A stretch of 64,000 nucleotides of DNA, taken from the NCBI GenBank assembly GCA_013286165.1, contig JABDGF010000006.1, positions 1 to 64,000 of the forward strand. Direction: 5' to 3'. Of the stretch, positions 53,175 through 61,759 are shown piece by piece. The stretch comes from Acidobacteriota bacterium. Lineage in GTDB: Bacteria; Acidobacteriota; Terriglobia; Acidiferrales; UBA7541. A program made the translations under genes and the position numbers. The first letter of the stretch is position 1, and each line of letters starts with the position of its first letter. The notes below the pieces were generated by a model, which was not told the DNA's origin, did not search any database, and saw only the letters and a program-made list of their open reading frames with translations.

Positions 53175-53322
53175 AGTCACACAGGCAGAACCAGCCTGTC
53201 CCACAGGCGTTCGCCCCTGCTCTGATTGTTTCTGGACGAGACTGGTTGCCAGGAGTGGGAGTGGTGGTGCCACGAACTGGAGTTCGTGAGTACACCGACA
53301 CAGCTGGGGCCCTGTCGGACCC
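53175..53322. repeat. Family A and family F repeats
   Basis: ACAGGCAGAACCAGCCTGTC CCAC (53180-53203), CCACGAACTGGAGTTCGTGA (53269-53289, perfect-type hairpin CACGAACT/AGTTCGTG) and GCTGGGGCCCTGTCGGACC (53303-53321). Confidence 0.65.
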
Positions 53323-53846
53323 TAGGCGAAGGGGGTTTCGTCGCCGCTGGGTCCGTAGATGCTGGGGATGGGGACGCCTAATTCGCGGAGGTAGACGCTG
53401 AGCTGGCCACGGTGGTGGATCGAGTGGTTGAGGATCAGCACGCGGACGCAGGCGGTACGCGGGAGCGCAAAGACGGTCTTGCCTTTGAAGACAGTGCTCC
53501 AAACTTTTTGCGCGGATTCGGGAGTGAGGCCGGCGATGTAGGCTTCGGCGGCGACGACGCCTTTGTCGAAGAGTTCGAGAATTTCGGCGGTGGAGTCGGC
53601 TTGACGTTGTGTAAACCCGTTGGCGGGCGGCTCGAAGATGTCTTGCGTGAGAGTTTTTGCAAAGCCGCCGGGAATGCCGGCGAGGTGCAGCGCGAGCTGG
53701 CCGAGCGTCATGGATTTTTCGCTGGGCTTCCAGCTGAGCTTGTCGGTGGGGACGCGTTCGAGAAGTTTGCGGGTGGTGGCCGATTCGTGGCGGAATTCGG
53801 CGAGTGTGGCTTCGAGGGCGGGGGTGGCGGCGGTCGCTTGGGACAT
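53322..53846 (-). CDS. DinB-family protein, 174 aa
   Basis: Four-helix DinB/YfiT-like fold. Metal-binding His in LGQLALHLAG (about residue 53) and the C-terminal LNHSIHHRGQLSVYLRELG pair, with the usual ending GVPIPSIYGPSGD. Members are metal-dependent and often thiol transferases (bacillithiol/mycothiol/glutathione type). AGGAGCC lies upstream of ATG 53846. Same orientation as the DUF899 gene, but 185 nt separates them. Confidence 0.85.
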   Translation of the reverse strand: MSQATAATPALEATLAEFRHESATTRKLLERVPTDKLSWKPSEKSMTLGQLALHLAGIPGGFAKTLTQDIFEPPANGFTQRQADSTAEILELFDKGVVAAEAYIAGLTPESAQKVWSTVFKGKTVFALPRTACVRVLILNHSIHHRGQLSVYLRELGVPIPSIYGPSGDETPFA

Positions 53847-54031
53847 TTGCGTGGCTCCTGTTTGTTCGTATGAGTGTCGTCGAAGTATAGAACGGCAGCG
53901 AGGTAATCTCGTTACGCGGCCTTTTTAGGTAGCACAGGCAATGTTGCCTGCGGGCGAGCGGAGCGGGTCCATCCCGCGACGCTCGCCGGTTTTAGAAAGG
54001 CGACGGCTGTCGCCGCGCGAGCGGCTGAGCG

Positions 54032-54811
54032 TTATTTGTGGTGGTCGCAGCAGGCGGGGAGGCCTGCGGGGGCGTTTTCGTATTTGTCGTGGTGGCGGAC
54101 CCAGCTCATGGGCATCGAGAGGCCTTCTTCACCGCGACCGACGGGCGTCCAATCGAGAAGGTGATAGACGCCGAGCAGCGGTTCGAGGCCGCGGCCGTAG
54201 GTGGAGTAGGTGTGAAAGATCTCGGCGCCTTTGCGCGCGAAGACGCTGAGGCCGGGAGCTTCGGGCTGGGTGAAGACGGCGGTTTCGTAATTGTAATTGG
54301 GAATTTTCGCGGCGGCCTGCTCGGGCGAGAACGAAACGCCGTAATCGAAATTGAAATCGCAGGCGAGCGACGAGACCCAATTGAAATTCCAGCCCATGCG
54401 TTTGCGGAACTCTTCGATTTGCGCGATGGGCGCGCGCGAGACGGCTGCGAATGCAACGTCGCGCTGCTCGAGATGCGGGATCGAGCCGGTGAAGCCGTCT
54501 GCCGCGAGCGAGCAGCCGGGGCAGCCCTCGGGCCAATCGGGGCCGAGCATGAAGTGGTAGATGGCGAGCTGGCTTTTGCCGCGGAAAAGTTCGGCGAGCG
54601 TGACGCGGGAGTGCGGCGCGTCGAAGATGTAATTCTGCTCGACGCGTTCCCACGGAAGTTCGCGGCGCTGGCGGGCGAGATCGTCGCGCAGGCGCGTGAG
54701 CTGCTTTTCCTTGGTGAGGAAATCCTTGCGAGCGGCGAGCCACTCGCGGTGCGTGGCGATGCGGGGTTCGTTTGAGGTGTCTGTGACTTTGATTTGTGTG
54801 GCTGCGCTCAT
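54032..54811 (-). CDS. DUF899 family (thioredoxin-like) protein, 259 aa
   Basis: DUF899 hallmarks: ATHREWLAARKDFLTKEKQL, LPWERVEQNYIFD, the thioredoxin-like FMLGPDWPEGCPGCS with CxxC, and SRAPIAQIEEFRKRMGW. The C-terminal HHDKY and CDHH are also conserved. The fold suggests a redox role; the true substrate is unknown. The start codon overlaps the stop of the 51-aa gene upstream (ATGA), so they are translated together. Confidence 0.88.
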   Translation of the reverse strand: MSAATQIKVTDTSNEPRIATHREWLAARKDFLTKEKQLTRLRDDLARQRRELPWERVEQNYIFDAPHSRVTLAELFRGKSQLAIYHFMLGPDWPEGCPGCSLAADGFTGSIPHLEQRDVAFAAVSRAPIAQIEEFRKRMGWNFNWVSSLACDFNFDYGVSFSPEQAAAKIPNYNYETAVFTQPEAPGLSVFARKGAEIFHTYSTYGRGLEPLLGVYHLLDWTPVGRGEEGLSMPMSWVRHHDKYENAPAGLPACCDHHK

Positions 54812-54963
54812 GAGTGCTTCTCCTTTTTATTGAGTGAGGGTGATGCGTTGAGTGCGGAAACTTTGCGCGAGTGAAACAGTTTTGCGGCGATGGCGCCGGC
54901 GCTTCCGGCGGAGAGGGCGCCGGCGGCTACGAGGGCGGCGGTGGTTAGGCAGAACGGGCACAT
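54808..54963 (-). CDS. CxxC mini membrane protein coupled to DUF899, 51 aa
   Basis: ATG at 54963 with AAGGAGG about 7 nt upstream. MCPFCLTTAALVAAGALSAG then SAGAIAAKLF forms one Gly/Ala-rich TM helix directly after an N-terminal C-P-F-C pair, followed by a basic tail. The frame ends in the ATGA overlap with the DUF899 gene. The CxxC plus the neighbour's own CxxC suggests a redox or metal partner; inferred only. Too short for standard gene callers. Confidence 0.7.
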   Translation of the reverse strand: MCPFCLTTAALVAAGALSAGSAGAIAAKLFHSRKVSALNASPSLNKKEKHS

Positions 54964-55064
54964 ACGGCGCCTCCTTCTTTATCTGTACGACGGGGCCGGG
55001 CTGCAAAATCGACAGAAAGCTTTAAGATCGCTAAGCGGGGCGGAGGCCCCGGGCGCGAGCGCCG

Positions 55065-55197
55065 GTGCGTCGTCGACCGGGCTGGGGCCCTGTCGGACGC
55101 GCGGCGCGGTTTGCGTTGTTCGAGGCTTTGTGGTGCCTCGGTTGAGTTTTGCGGCAAAGCGGTCTGCCACTGGGGCGGCCTTCCGCACTCCAAAATG
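55065..55197. repeat. Family F and G repeats
   Basis: CGACCGGGCTGGGGCCCTGT then CGGACGCGCGGCGCGG (55075-55110), and GGCAAAGCGGTCTGCCACTG...GCACTCCAAAATG (55151-55197). Confidence 0.55.
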
Positions 55198-55213
55198 AGC
55201 AGAGCTTGCGGGG

Positions 55214-55678
55214 TTATTTGCGCTTGGCCATTTTGGCTTCGGCGCGGTCGCGGGCTTTGTTGTTGATGCTGGGCCAGCCTTCGCCCATGCCTTTTTTCAC
55301 TTCGTCTTCTACGAGGCCGAAGCCGTGGTGATGGAAGGTGATGGTGGTGACGCCGTTTTCTTCTTTCAGGCGGTACTGCACGTTGTTCACCACGGGAAAT
55401 GAAAGCATCAGCGGGCCGGAAAATTCCAGCAGCGTGGGGCGCTTGATCGCCTGCACGTTGGCCCAGAAATGGCCGTTGCCATTGCCGAGGTCGCGATACC
55501 AGCGGCCGCCGGGCCAGGCTTCGAGCTTAAAATCCATGGGGCCGTTGGGCGAGTCGAGATGTTGCAGCTCCTCGAGGAGCGATTCGAAGGTGACGTCGAT
55601 CGGCGCGTTCACTTTGACAACTTGTTCGATTGTGATGGTGCAGCTTTCGATGGACTGCGGTGCGATGGCCGGTAGCAT
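55214..55678 (-). CDS. SRPBCC (AHSA1-like) domain protein, 154 aa
   Basis: START/Bet v1-like fold: IEQVVKVNAPIDVTFESLLE, then MDFKLEAWPGGRWYRDLG, FWANVQAIKRPTLLEFSGPL and TTITFHHHGFGLVED. ATG at 55678 with GGAGGG about 10 nt upstream. AHSA1-type proteins often sit beside ArsR regulators, as here (134 nt downstream of one). The ligand is unknown. The C-terminus is basic. Confidence 0.85.
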   Translation of the reverse strand: MLPAIAPQSIESCTITIEQVVKVNAPIDVTFESLLEELQHLDSPNGPMDFKLEAWPGGRWYRDLGNGNGHFWANVQAIKRPTLLEFSGPLMLSFPVVNNVQYRLKEENGVTTITFHHHGFGLVEDEVKKGMGEGWPSINNKARDRAEAKMAKRK

Positions 55679-55812
55679 GATCGTAATTCCCTCCTAAGAA
55701 TTCGCAGCGTCCGACTCGATTTCCCGATTAGACGCGGCGTTGGTGCGTTTGCCGCCGCAATTGAGAGCTACGCGGCGGCTTTGTGATGCTTCGACAAAGA
55801 ACTGCTACGAAT

Positions 55813-56145
55813 TTAGTTCTGTTTCATTTTTGCCTCGGCACGTACCTTCACGCGCGCGAGTTGATGCGACCAGAAATGCTCGAAGGTCTTCGTCCACTCG
55901 TGGAGCGGGCGAAGCGCTTCTCCGTTCGTTCGGTAGAACATTTGCTTGCCTTCGCGGCGCGATGAGACCAGACCGACATCGCGCAGCACTTTCAGGTGTT
56001 TCGATACCGACGGCTGCTCGATGCCAAGGGCGACGACAATTTCACCGACGGGCTTTTCCGAGGCCGCGAGGTAGTTGAGGATGTCGCGGCGGCGAGGCTC
56101 GGCGACGGCGTTGAAGGCGTCGGAGGTGGTGGAGGCTCGAGGCAT
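55813..56145 (-). CDS. ArsR-family transcription regulator, 110 aa
   Basis: Winged helix with the standard order: FNAVAEPRRRDILNYLAASE, KPVGEIVVALGIEQPSVSKH (recognition helix), LKVLRDVGLVSSRREGKQMF and YRTNGEALRPLHEW. No Cys cluster typical of metal sensors, so it fits the sub-group paired with SRPBCC proteins. It is the first gene of the run with the SRPBCC, mini-protein and DUF899 genes. An ATATTCTCATATCGGAATAT palindrome-like stretch sits just upstream of the start (56154-56173) and may be its operator. Confidence 0.88.
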   Translation of the reverse strand: MPRASTTSDAFNAVAEPRRRDILNYLAASEKPVGEIVVALGIEQPSVSKHLKVLRDVGLVSSRREGKQMFYRTNGEALRPLHEWTKTFEHFWSHQLARVKVRAEAKMKQN

Positions 56146-56153
56146 GGGAACAT

Positions 56154-56173
56154 CATATTCTCATATCGGAATA
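56154..56173. promoter_or_regulatory. Candidate ArsR operator
   Basis: ATATTC-tcatatcg-GAATAT: perfect 6-bp arms in AT-rich sequence, 8 nt before the ArsR start, an expected place for autoregulation. Confidence 0.5.
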
Positions 56174-56306
56174 TGTGTCAAGAGGAATTTTTAGAGCGGC
56201 TAGTGATTAGTGGCTAGTGAGCTCAGCGATGAAGTGAAGGTGGGTAAACATTCACTGAGGGGGATGAGAACCGCGTGAGATCCACGGAGAGTCAGGATGA
56301 TTTGGG

Positions 56307-56420
56307 TCGATGGCTCAACCCGGGACCAACTGAGAGTTGGTCCCGCTCAGACTCGAAAGTCTAAGCTACATCGCGCTGCGCACGACGAAGGCACACGGGC
56401 GAGAACGCCCATGCTACTCG
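56307..56420. repeat. Modular repeat (B then A)
   Basis: GGGACCAAC-tgaga-GTTGGTCCC (56322-56344), AGACT-cgaa-AGTCT, CGCGCTGCGC hairpin, then ACGGGCG-agaa-CGCCCAT and GCTACT (56394-56418). Nearly identical to 18795-18895. Confidence 0.8.
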
Positions 56421-56471
56421 GGGATGCGCGTGCGCGCGTGAAGAGGGCGGGGCGTGATACCTTCGAGGGCG

Positions 56472-57281
56472 ATGCGGACTCGGATGAAAATGTGGAGTGG
56501 TGTGGTGATTCTGGCGCTGCTGGTGGTGTGCGTGGTGGGGGCGCAGGGCGTGTCGGCTGTGCATGGGAAGGTGGTGGATTCGAAGGGGGCGCCGATTGCG
56601 GACGTGATTATTTCTGGGAGCCGCGATCCGTCGGGGCAAGGATCGACGTCGATCGCGAAGACGGACACGCAGGGAAATTTCACGCTGACGTTTCCGGGCA
56701 AGGTAATGCATTTTTTGAAAGTGGGCTACGAGCCGAAGATGGTGGTGATCACGCCACGCGCGACGCCGCAGCAGTACCAGCTCGAGACGGCGAGTGAGGA
56801 TTTCACTTTGCGGCCGTGCGACAAGATTGCGCAGCACGAGAAAGCGTTTGGCGACAACGATCTGCGCTTCAGCGGCAATCCGAAGGAATTTGTTTCCGCG
56901 AGCGCGGTGCCGGATACGGATTTTTTGAAATTCGGATTGCAGCCAAAGGGCGATACGAACGCGCTGGAAATCTGGCTCGGGCATTTTGCGATGGACATCG
57001 AGCCGGAGGACGAGCTGCTGATCCTGGCGGAAAATTTCAGCGCGCGGAATATTTTGGCGCAGGGGAAAGGCGCGGTGGGCATCGATACGACGGGGACGCG
57101 CGCGGGGAAACGTTGGCGGCACTGGTCGATTTCGGGGCGTGGCGGCGCGTTTTATCAGAATGCGACGGAAGTTGAGGCAAAAGTGTTTGACGGGATTATC
57201 GCTACGGCTTGCGGTGATCTGGAGCCGCAGCAGGAAAAGGCGAAGAAGAAAGGGATGGACTTCCCTCCTACGACACAGTGA
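56472..57281 (+). CDS. Exported CarboxypepD_reg-domain protein 1, 269 aa
   Basis: Signal peptide SGVVILALLVVCVVGAQGVS. Then a carboxypeptidase regulatory-like (Ig) domain: VHGKVVDSKGAPIADVIISG, TSIAKTDTQGNFTLTFPGKV and FLKVGYEPKMVVI. The rest (about 110-269) is an unrecognised beta-rich part shared with the next gene (…EVEAKVFDGIIA…). Start taken at 56472; 56484 and 56490 are also in frame. The stop overlaps the start of the next gene (TGATG). Confidence 0.7.
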   Translation: MRTRMKMWSGVVILALLVVCVVGAQGVSAVHGKVVDSKGAPIADVIISGSRDPSGQGSTSIAKTDTQGNFTLTFPGKVMHFLKVGYEPKMVVITPRATPQQYQLETASEDFTLRPCDKIAQHEKAFGDNDLRFSGNPKEFVSASAVPDTDFLKFGLQPKGDTNALEIWLGHFAMDIEPEDELLILAENFSARNILAQGKGAVGIDTTGTRAGKRWRHWSISGRGGAFYQNATEVEAKVFDGIIATACGDLEPQQEKAKKKGMDFPPTTQ

Positions 57282-58086
57282 TGCAATCGACTCACTTTGC
57301 GATGGTGGCGTTTGGGACGCTGACTCTTGTGCTGGGCGCCGCAGGCGCAGCGACGCACATCCAGCACGGCAAAGTGGTGACAGCGGACGGCGAAGCGCTA
57401 GAAGGTGTATCGGTTCGCGGGGTTTCGATCAAAAACACCGCGCTGCAAAAATCCGTTCAAACCGATAAGCGCGGCAATTTCTCGTGGAGCATCACAACTT
57501 CTGTTTTCCATCTTTACAAAGATGGATATGAGCCACTCATCGTTGTCCGCCCCGACGCCTCCGTTCCCCGCCGGGTTGTGATGATTCCAGACAAAAGAGA
57601 AAAATCATTCTGGCAACTTGCGGCCGTGTTGACGCGGTTGGTTTCTATCCGGACGGGCTGTGGTTCAAGCGTCCGGAGGGCACGCAGGTGTATGACGTCG
57701 GCGGCGGATTCCGCGGACCAACCCGCGAAATTCGCTTTGAAAACAACGGAGCGCAACTGGAACTGATCCCGAGCGAGACGCATAACCAAATCGAGCCGTC
57801 CGATGCGTGGGTGCTGCAATCGAGCAGCATGTCGATAGAGAATTTGCACAATGCCAAGGGTGACGTCGTCGGTTACGACGCGCGAGGAGTGAAGGGCGGC
57901 TTGGCCTGGCGACTGTTCGATAACGGCGGAGTGATTTTCTACCGTTACGAGAATGCGCTGCCTCACGAAGCGGAGGCGTTTGACGGCATCATCGCGCGCG
58001 AGGGCTGCTGGGAAGATTTCCAGAAAGACACAGAAGAGTGGGAAAAGCTTGAGAAGGAGAGGGACGAGCGGCCTCGGGTGCCGTAA
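57281..58086 (+). pseudogene. CarboxypepD_reg protein 2, frameshifted tandem paralogue
   Basis: Frame one from ATG 57281: signal peptide and Ig-like domain (HIQHGKVVTADGEALEGVSV; VQTDKRGNFSWSITTSVFHL; YKDGYEPLIVV) to MIPDKR. The continuation, KIILATCGRVDAVGFYPDGL then WFKRPEGTQVYDVGGGFRGP and EAEAFDGIIAREGCW, is in another frame from about 57595 to 58086. One base change in an A-rich stretch (ACAAAAGAGAAAAA) would join them. Clear paralogue of the gene before it. Confidence 0.75.
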
Positions 58087-58258
58087 GTGCGTGTTGTGTG
58101 ACGGGGTGATCGAAACGGCGTGCGGGAGCCGCACCGACCAGAAGTAAGCGCGGCGTTGCACGTTTCGCGTGCATCCTACGATTCGCGTCAGGTGCGCGGT
58201 GTATAATCGCGCGCAGCGGTTTCATCTCTGAGGGAAGCACCTTCAAGGAGTGACGGAA

Positions 58259-58687
58259 ATGCGATTGGCGAAGAAATTTGTGCTGGCGGCATTTTTTGTG
58301 GCGGCGGTGGGATGCTTCAGCGTGGCGAAGGCGCAGTCTGCGGGCGATGATGTGAAGGCTGCGGCGGATAAGACCGGCGATGCGACGAAGACGGCGGCGA
58401 AGGATACTGGGCACGCGACGAAGAAAGCGGCGACCAAGACGGCGGATGCTACTAAGACGGGCGCGACGAAGACCAAGGATGCGACCAAGACGGCGGCGGA
58501 TAAGACTGCTGATGCGACGAAGACGGGGGCGAAGGACACGGCGCACGCGACGGACAAGGCTGCGGACAAGACGGCGGATGCTACCAAGACGGGGGCGAAG
58601 AAGACTGGAAGCGCGGTGAAGAAGACGGCGAAGAAGGCGACCGGGGACGATGCGAAGCCGGCGGATTCGACGACGAAGCCGAACTGA
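58259..58687 (+). CDS. Exported Lys/Ala/Thr-repeat protein (LEA/histone H1-like), 142 aa
   Basis: ATG at 58259 with AAGGAG at 58245-58250. Signal peptide LAAFFVAAVGCFSVAKAQ. The mature protein is almost only imperfect 11-residue-type repeats of K-T-A/G-D/H-A-T-K (e.g. KTADATKTGAKDTAHATDKA ADK), giving a strongly basic amphipathic helix like LEA group 3 or histone-H1 tails. Such proteins protect membranes or envelopes on drying, or bind polyanions. Monocistronic, closed by a terminator. Confidence 0.7.
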   Translation: MRLAKKFVLAAFFVAAVGCFSVAKAQSAGDDVKAAADKTGDATKTAAKDTGHATKKAATKTADATKTGATKTKDATKTAADKTADATKTGAKDTAHATDKAADKTADATKTGAKKTGSAVKKTAKKATGDDAKPADSTTKPN

Positions 58688-58730
58688 CGTACATCACGGC
58701 GGAGTTGGACGGGCGTTTCGTGCGGCGCGC

Positions 58731-58765
58731 GACGGGTGCGCTGTGCGGAGCGCCCGTTTTTTTGT
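58731..58765 (+). terminator. Intrinsic terminator after the repeat protein
   Basis: CGGGtGCGC / GCGCCCG stem with one bulge and an 8-nt loop, followed by seven T. Confidence 0.65.
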
Positions 58766-58924
58766 GTGCGCGTGATTGTTCGGTGCGGACGCTACAGCGG
58801 GCTTAGGGCCGGCGCTTCGACACGGGCAGGAATGCCGATGCTACTGGCGGACTCAGAAGCGGAGGCGGCATGGCGTTTCGCGCTTCCCTGCTCGGATGTA
58901 TGCTGGGGCGCGAAAGAGGCGAAG

Positions 58925-59263
58925 ATGACTAAAGATATTTATAAGTTGAGTGAGGAGAGGGCGCGGGGCGGGGCGGCGGGTAAACGCTATACGGAATTTT
59001 TGCGCGTGCCGGCATTGAGTTGTGGCGTGTATGTACTTGCGGTGGGGGCGGAGGATACGCAAGCGCCGCATGGTGAGGATGAGATTTATTACGTGGTGCG
59101 CGGGCGGGCGCGGCTGCGGGTGACGGATGCGGGTGGGACTCGGGAGCACAGTGTTGGGCCGGGGGATGTTTTGTTTGTGGCGGCGCACGTCGAGCACAAA
59201 TTCTTTGAGGTTGGGGAGGATATTGAGTTGTTGGTGTTTTTTGCGCCGGCGGAGACGGGGTAG
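58925..59263 (+). CDS. Cupin-domain protein, 112 aa
   Basis: A single conserved-barrel cupin. Motif 1 is PHGEDEIYYVVRGRARLRV (H49, E53) and motif 2 is PGDVLFVAAHVEHKFFEV (H88/H91), so a metal site is plausible although the first His of the pair is missing. ATG 58925 follows AAAGAGG. The sequence context gives no pathway. Small cupins of this type act as isomerases, dioxygenases or binding proteins. Confidence 0.8.
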   Translation: MTKDIYKLSEERARGGAAGKRYTEFLRVPALSCGVYVLAVGAEDTQAPHGEDEIYYVVRGRARLRVTDAGGTREHSVGPGDVLFVAAHVEHKFFEVGEDIELLVFFAPAETG

Positions 59264-59274
59264 TTAGGCAAATG

Positions 59275-59446
59275 CAAAGGCGCACGGGCGCACTCCGGCC
59301 TGTGCCACTTACTTTCTTATCCAAGGTGGCCGTGCACGGACTGGACGTGGTGCCAGCATTGGTGATGGCTGAACCCGGGACCAACTGAGAGTTGGTCCCG
59401 CTCAGGCACGAAAGCCTAAGCTACAGCTCGCTGCGCTCGCCTAAAA
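59275..59446. repeat. Modular repeat (A then B)
   Basis: ACGGGCGCACTCCGGCCTGT GCCAC (59284-59308). B at 59376-59422: GGGACCAAC/GTTGGTCCC, then GGC-acgaaa-GCC instead of AGACT/AGTCT, and AGCTCGCTGCGCTCGCCT. Confidence 0.75.
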
Positions 59447-59448
59447 CG

Positions 59449-61473
59449 CTACTGTGGGGATTTGGAGAACCACTGGTCGAACCAAGCCAGCATGCGCAAC
59501 GTGTAGTCGTAGGCGTTGGCGGGGACTACCATGCCGTGGCCTTCGTTTGGGTAGACAACTAGTGTAGTTGGGACGCCGGCGGTTTTTAGCGCGTGCCACC
59601 ATTCGACGGACTGCTCGGGCGGGACTTCCCCATCGCGATCGCCGACGAGAATCAGCGTGGGCGTCTTCACATTTTTCACGAAGTGCATGGGATCGCTTTT
59701 CGCGTACACGGCGGGATCGTCGTAGATCGACGCGCCGAAAAACGGAATCATCCACTGGTCGAGATCGTTGACGCCGTAGTAGCTGAGCCAATCGGAGAGG
59801 CCCGCGCCGGCGACGGCTGCGGCGAAGCGATTGGTTTGGGTTTCGGCCCACATGGTCATGTAGCCGCCGTAACTGTGGCCGTAAATACCGAGGCGCTTCG
59901 GATCGATGGGAAAATCTTTTAGAAGCTGATCGACGCCGGCCATGATGTCTTCGAAATCGCCGCCGCCGAAATCTTTCACGTTCGCGCGGGTGAAGGCTTC
60001 GCCCTGACCGTAACTGCCGCGGGGATTCGGACACAGTGAGAACCAGCCCATCATCGATGCGGCGTCTTGACCGCGCGGTGCCCAGCGATTTTCACATGCA
60101 GCGGACGGGCCGCCGTGGACCATCACGATGAGAGGATATTTCTTGGCGGATGACGCGTCGTAGTTTGCTGGGAACATCAGCCAGCCTTGCACGTTCGTAT
60201 CGCCGTTTTTCCAGTGCACGCTGCGCATTTCGCCCCAGGTGGGTTTGAGGCCGTCGTTGAGGTGCGTGAGTGGTTTGAGATGCTGCGCGGTGCCCGCCCA
60301 CACTTCGGGAGGCATCGAAGCGGACTGCCTTAGAAGTGCGACTTGGAGCCTGCTCGAATCTTCAACTTGTCCCTCTTGCGTGAGGCGAAGCGGCGGCTCG
60401 ACGGCCCAAAACGAACTGAGAGGTCGAGCAGTCGCGTCGCCCATGCTGAAGTACCCGATCGGCTTCATGTTTTTCGCGGCGAGGACAAAATGGGATGTTC
60501 CGTCGGAGTTGAGCGCAACGAGAAGGCGCTTCGGATTGATCCAAGCGATCGCGTAGGGCGACGCGTGAATGCTGGGAGTCAGATTCTCCGCGGCGCCGTT
60601 TCCGTCGATGGGTAGGAGGTACACGTCGCCGCCGGTCGAGCCTTCGTCACTCATGAGGCCTTCGATGAAGGCGACGGATTTTCCGTCGGGCGAGACGCGC
60701 GGCTGGGCGATTTGGAATTTCGGCGTGTAGATGTCGCGCGTCGCGCCGGATGCGGCGTCGATCGAGTAGAGATGCGCGACGTACCAGTTGGAGTCGCCTT
60801 CGCCGTGGGCGGCGATGGCGACGAGTGATTTGTTGTCGGGCGTCCAATCGAATTCGTACACGTACATGTCGGCCGCGGAGATTTGAGTGACTTTGCCGGT
60901 GGCGAGGTCGAGCGTGGCGAGGCGCTGCTCGTAAATGTGCGAATCGATTTCGCCGGAGAGCGGCGTCATGGGCTCGAGCGGGCCGGCTTTGCGAGGCATA
61001 TTTTCGATGTAGAGGAAGGCGAGAGTTTTGCCGTCGGGCGAAAAGCGCGGGGATTCGACGTAGCCTTTGAGTTGAGCGAGAGTTTTTGTCTCGGAGGACG
61101 AAATTATTTTCACTTGGGCGGCGGGATCGTCGCCAGGGACATCGGCGATGAAAGCGAGGCTTTTGCTATCGGCGGACCATGCGACGTCGCGCGCGGTGAT
61201 GGGCTGCGAGTGATCGTAGGGGAAGACGCCTTCGGGGCCGGTGGATACGGCGGCGAGGGAGAGTTGGTCGTCGGCGATGATGGCGACTTTTGCACCGTCG
61301 GGGGAGAGGGCGGCTTCGGAGATGGTTTTTGCTAGGGGGAGGGATTGGATTGCGGCGGCGGCGCGGGCTTTTGAGGCGGGGGCTTGGGCGTGGGCGCGTG
61401 GGGCGGCGGCTGCGAAAAGCGTGAGAGTGAGGGTGATGAGGGCGGCGGATATTTTTGAGATGTGAGTGGTCAT
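59449..61473 (-). CDS. Exported S9-family (acylaminoacyl/prolyl oligopeptidase-type) peptidase, 674 aa
   Basis: Start at 61473 gives a signal peptide (ISAALITLTLTLFAAAAPRA). N-terminal TolB-type propeller (about 40-400, SPDGAKVAII; SPDGKTLAFLY blades) gates a C-terminal alpha/beta-hydrolase. The catalytic triad is Ser534 (GIYGHSYGGYM), Asp614 (VGDRDGEVP) and His646 (NEGHGM). Cleaves oligopeptides in the periplasm or outside. No operon partner. The frame stays open far upstream but is not protein-like there. Confidence 0.88.
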   Translation of the reverse strand: MTTHISKISAALITLTLTLFAAAAPRAHAQAPASKARAAAAIQSLPLAKTISEAALSPDGAKVAIIADDQLSLAAVSTGPEGVFPYDHSQPITARDVAWSADSKSLAFIADVPGDDPAAQVKIISSSETKTLAQLKGYVESPRFSPDGKTLAFLYIENMPRKAGPLEPMTPLSGEIDSHIYEQRLATLDLATGKVTQISAADMYVYEFDWTPDNKSLVAIAAHGEGDSNWYVAHLYSIDAASGATRDIYTPKFQIAQPRVSPDGKSVAFIEGLMSDEGSTGGDVYLLPIDGNGAAENLTPSIHASPYAIAWINPKRLLVALNSDGTSHFVLAAKNMKPIGYFSMGDATARPLSSFWAVEPPLRLTQEGQVEDSSRLQVALLRQSASMPPEVWAGTAQHLKPLTHLNDGLKPTWGEMRSVHWKNGDTNVQGWLMFPANYDASSAKKYPLIVMVHGGPSAACENRWAPRGQDAASMMGWFSLCPNPRGSYGQGEAFTRANVKDFGGGDFEDIMAGVDQLLKDFPIDPKRLGIYGHSYGGYMTMWAETQTNRFAAAVAGAGLSDWLSYYGVNDLDQWMIPFFGASIYDDPAVYAKSDPMHFVKNVKTPTLILVGDRDGEVPPEQSVEWWHALKTAGVPTTLVVYPNEGHGMVVPANAYDYTLRMLAWFDQWFSKSPQ

Positions 61474-61507
61474 GGGCGGAGAGTATCGCATACGGCTGCG
61501 GGCGCGT

Positions 61508-61600
61508 GCGAGTAGCATGGGCGTTCCCGCCGGTGTGGATGTGGGCGCGCGCTGGAGCGCGTTTATCACACAGGCCAACTCCAGCCTGTGCCACTTGCTT
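61508..61600. repeat. Families A' and A
   Basis: GTAGCATGGGCGTTCCCGCC GGTGT (61512-61535), then ACAGGCCAACTCCAGCCTGT GCCAC (61569-61593). Confidence 0.7.
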
Positions 61601-61759
61601 TCGTCCCTGTTGTGATTGTGGCAAGAAGGTGGAGTGATGCCTGGAGTGGAGAGGGCTGAAACCCGTGCACCAAATTGGAGGGGTGGTGCGACAAAGTGGT
61701 CTGCGGGGATGGGGCGAAGTGGCGCTCGCGGTTTTTGGCGGCGTTGGTAACATCGGGGC

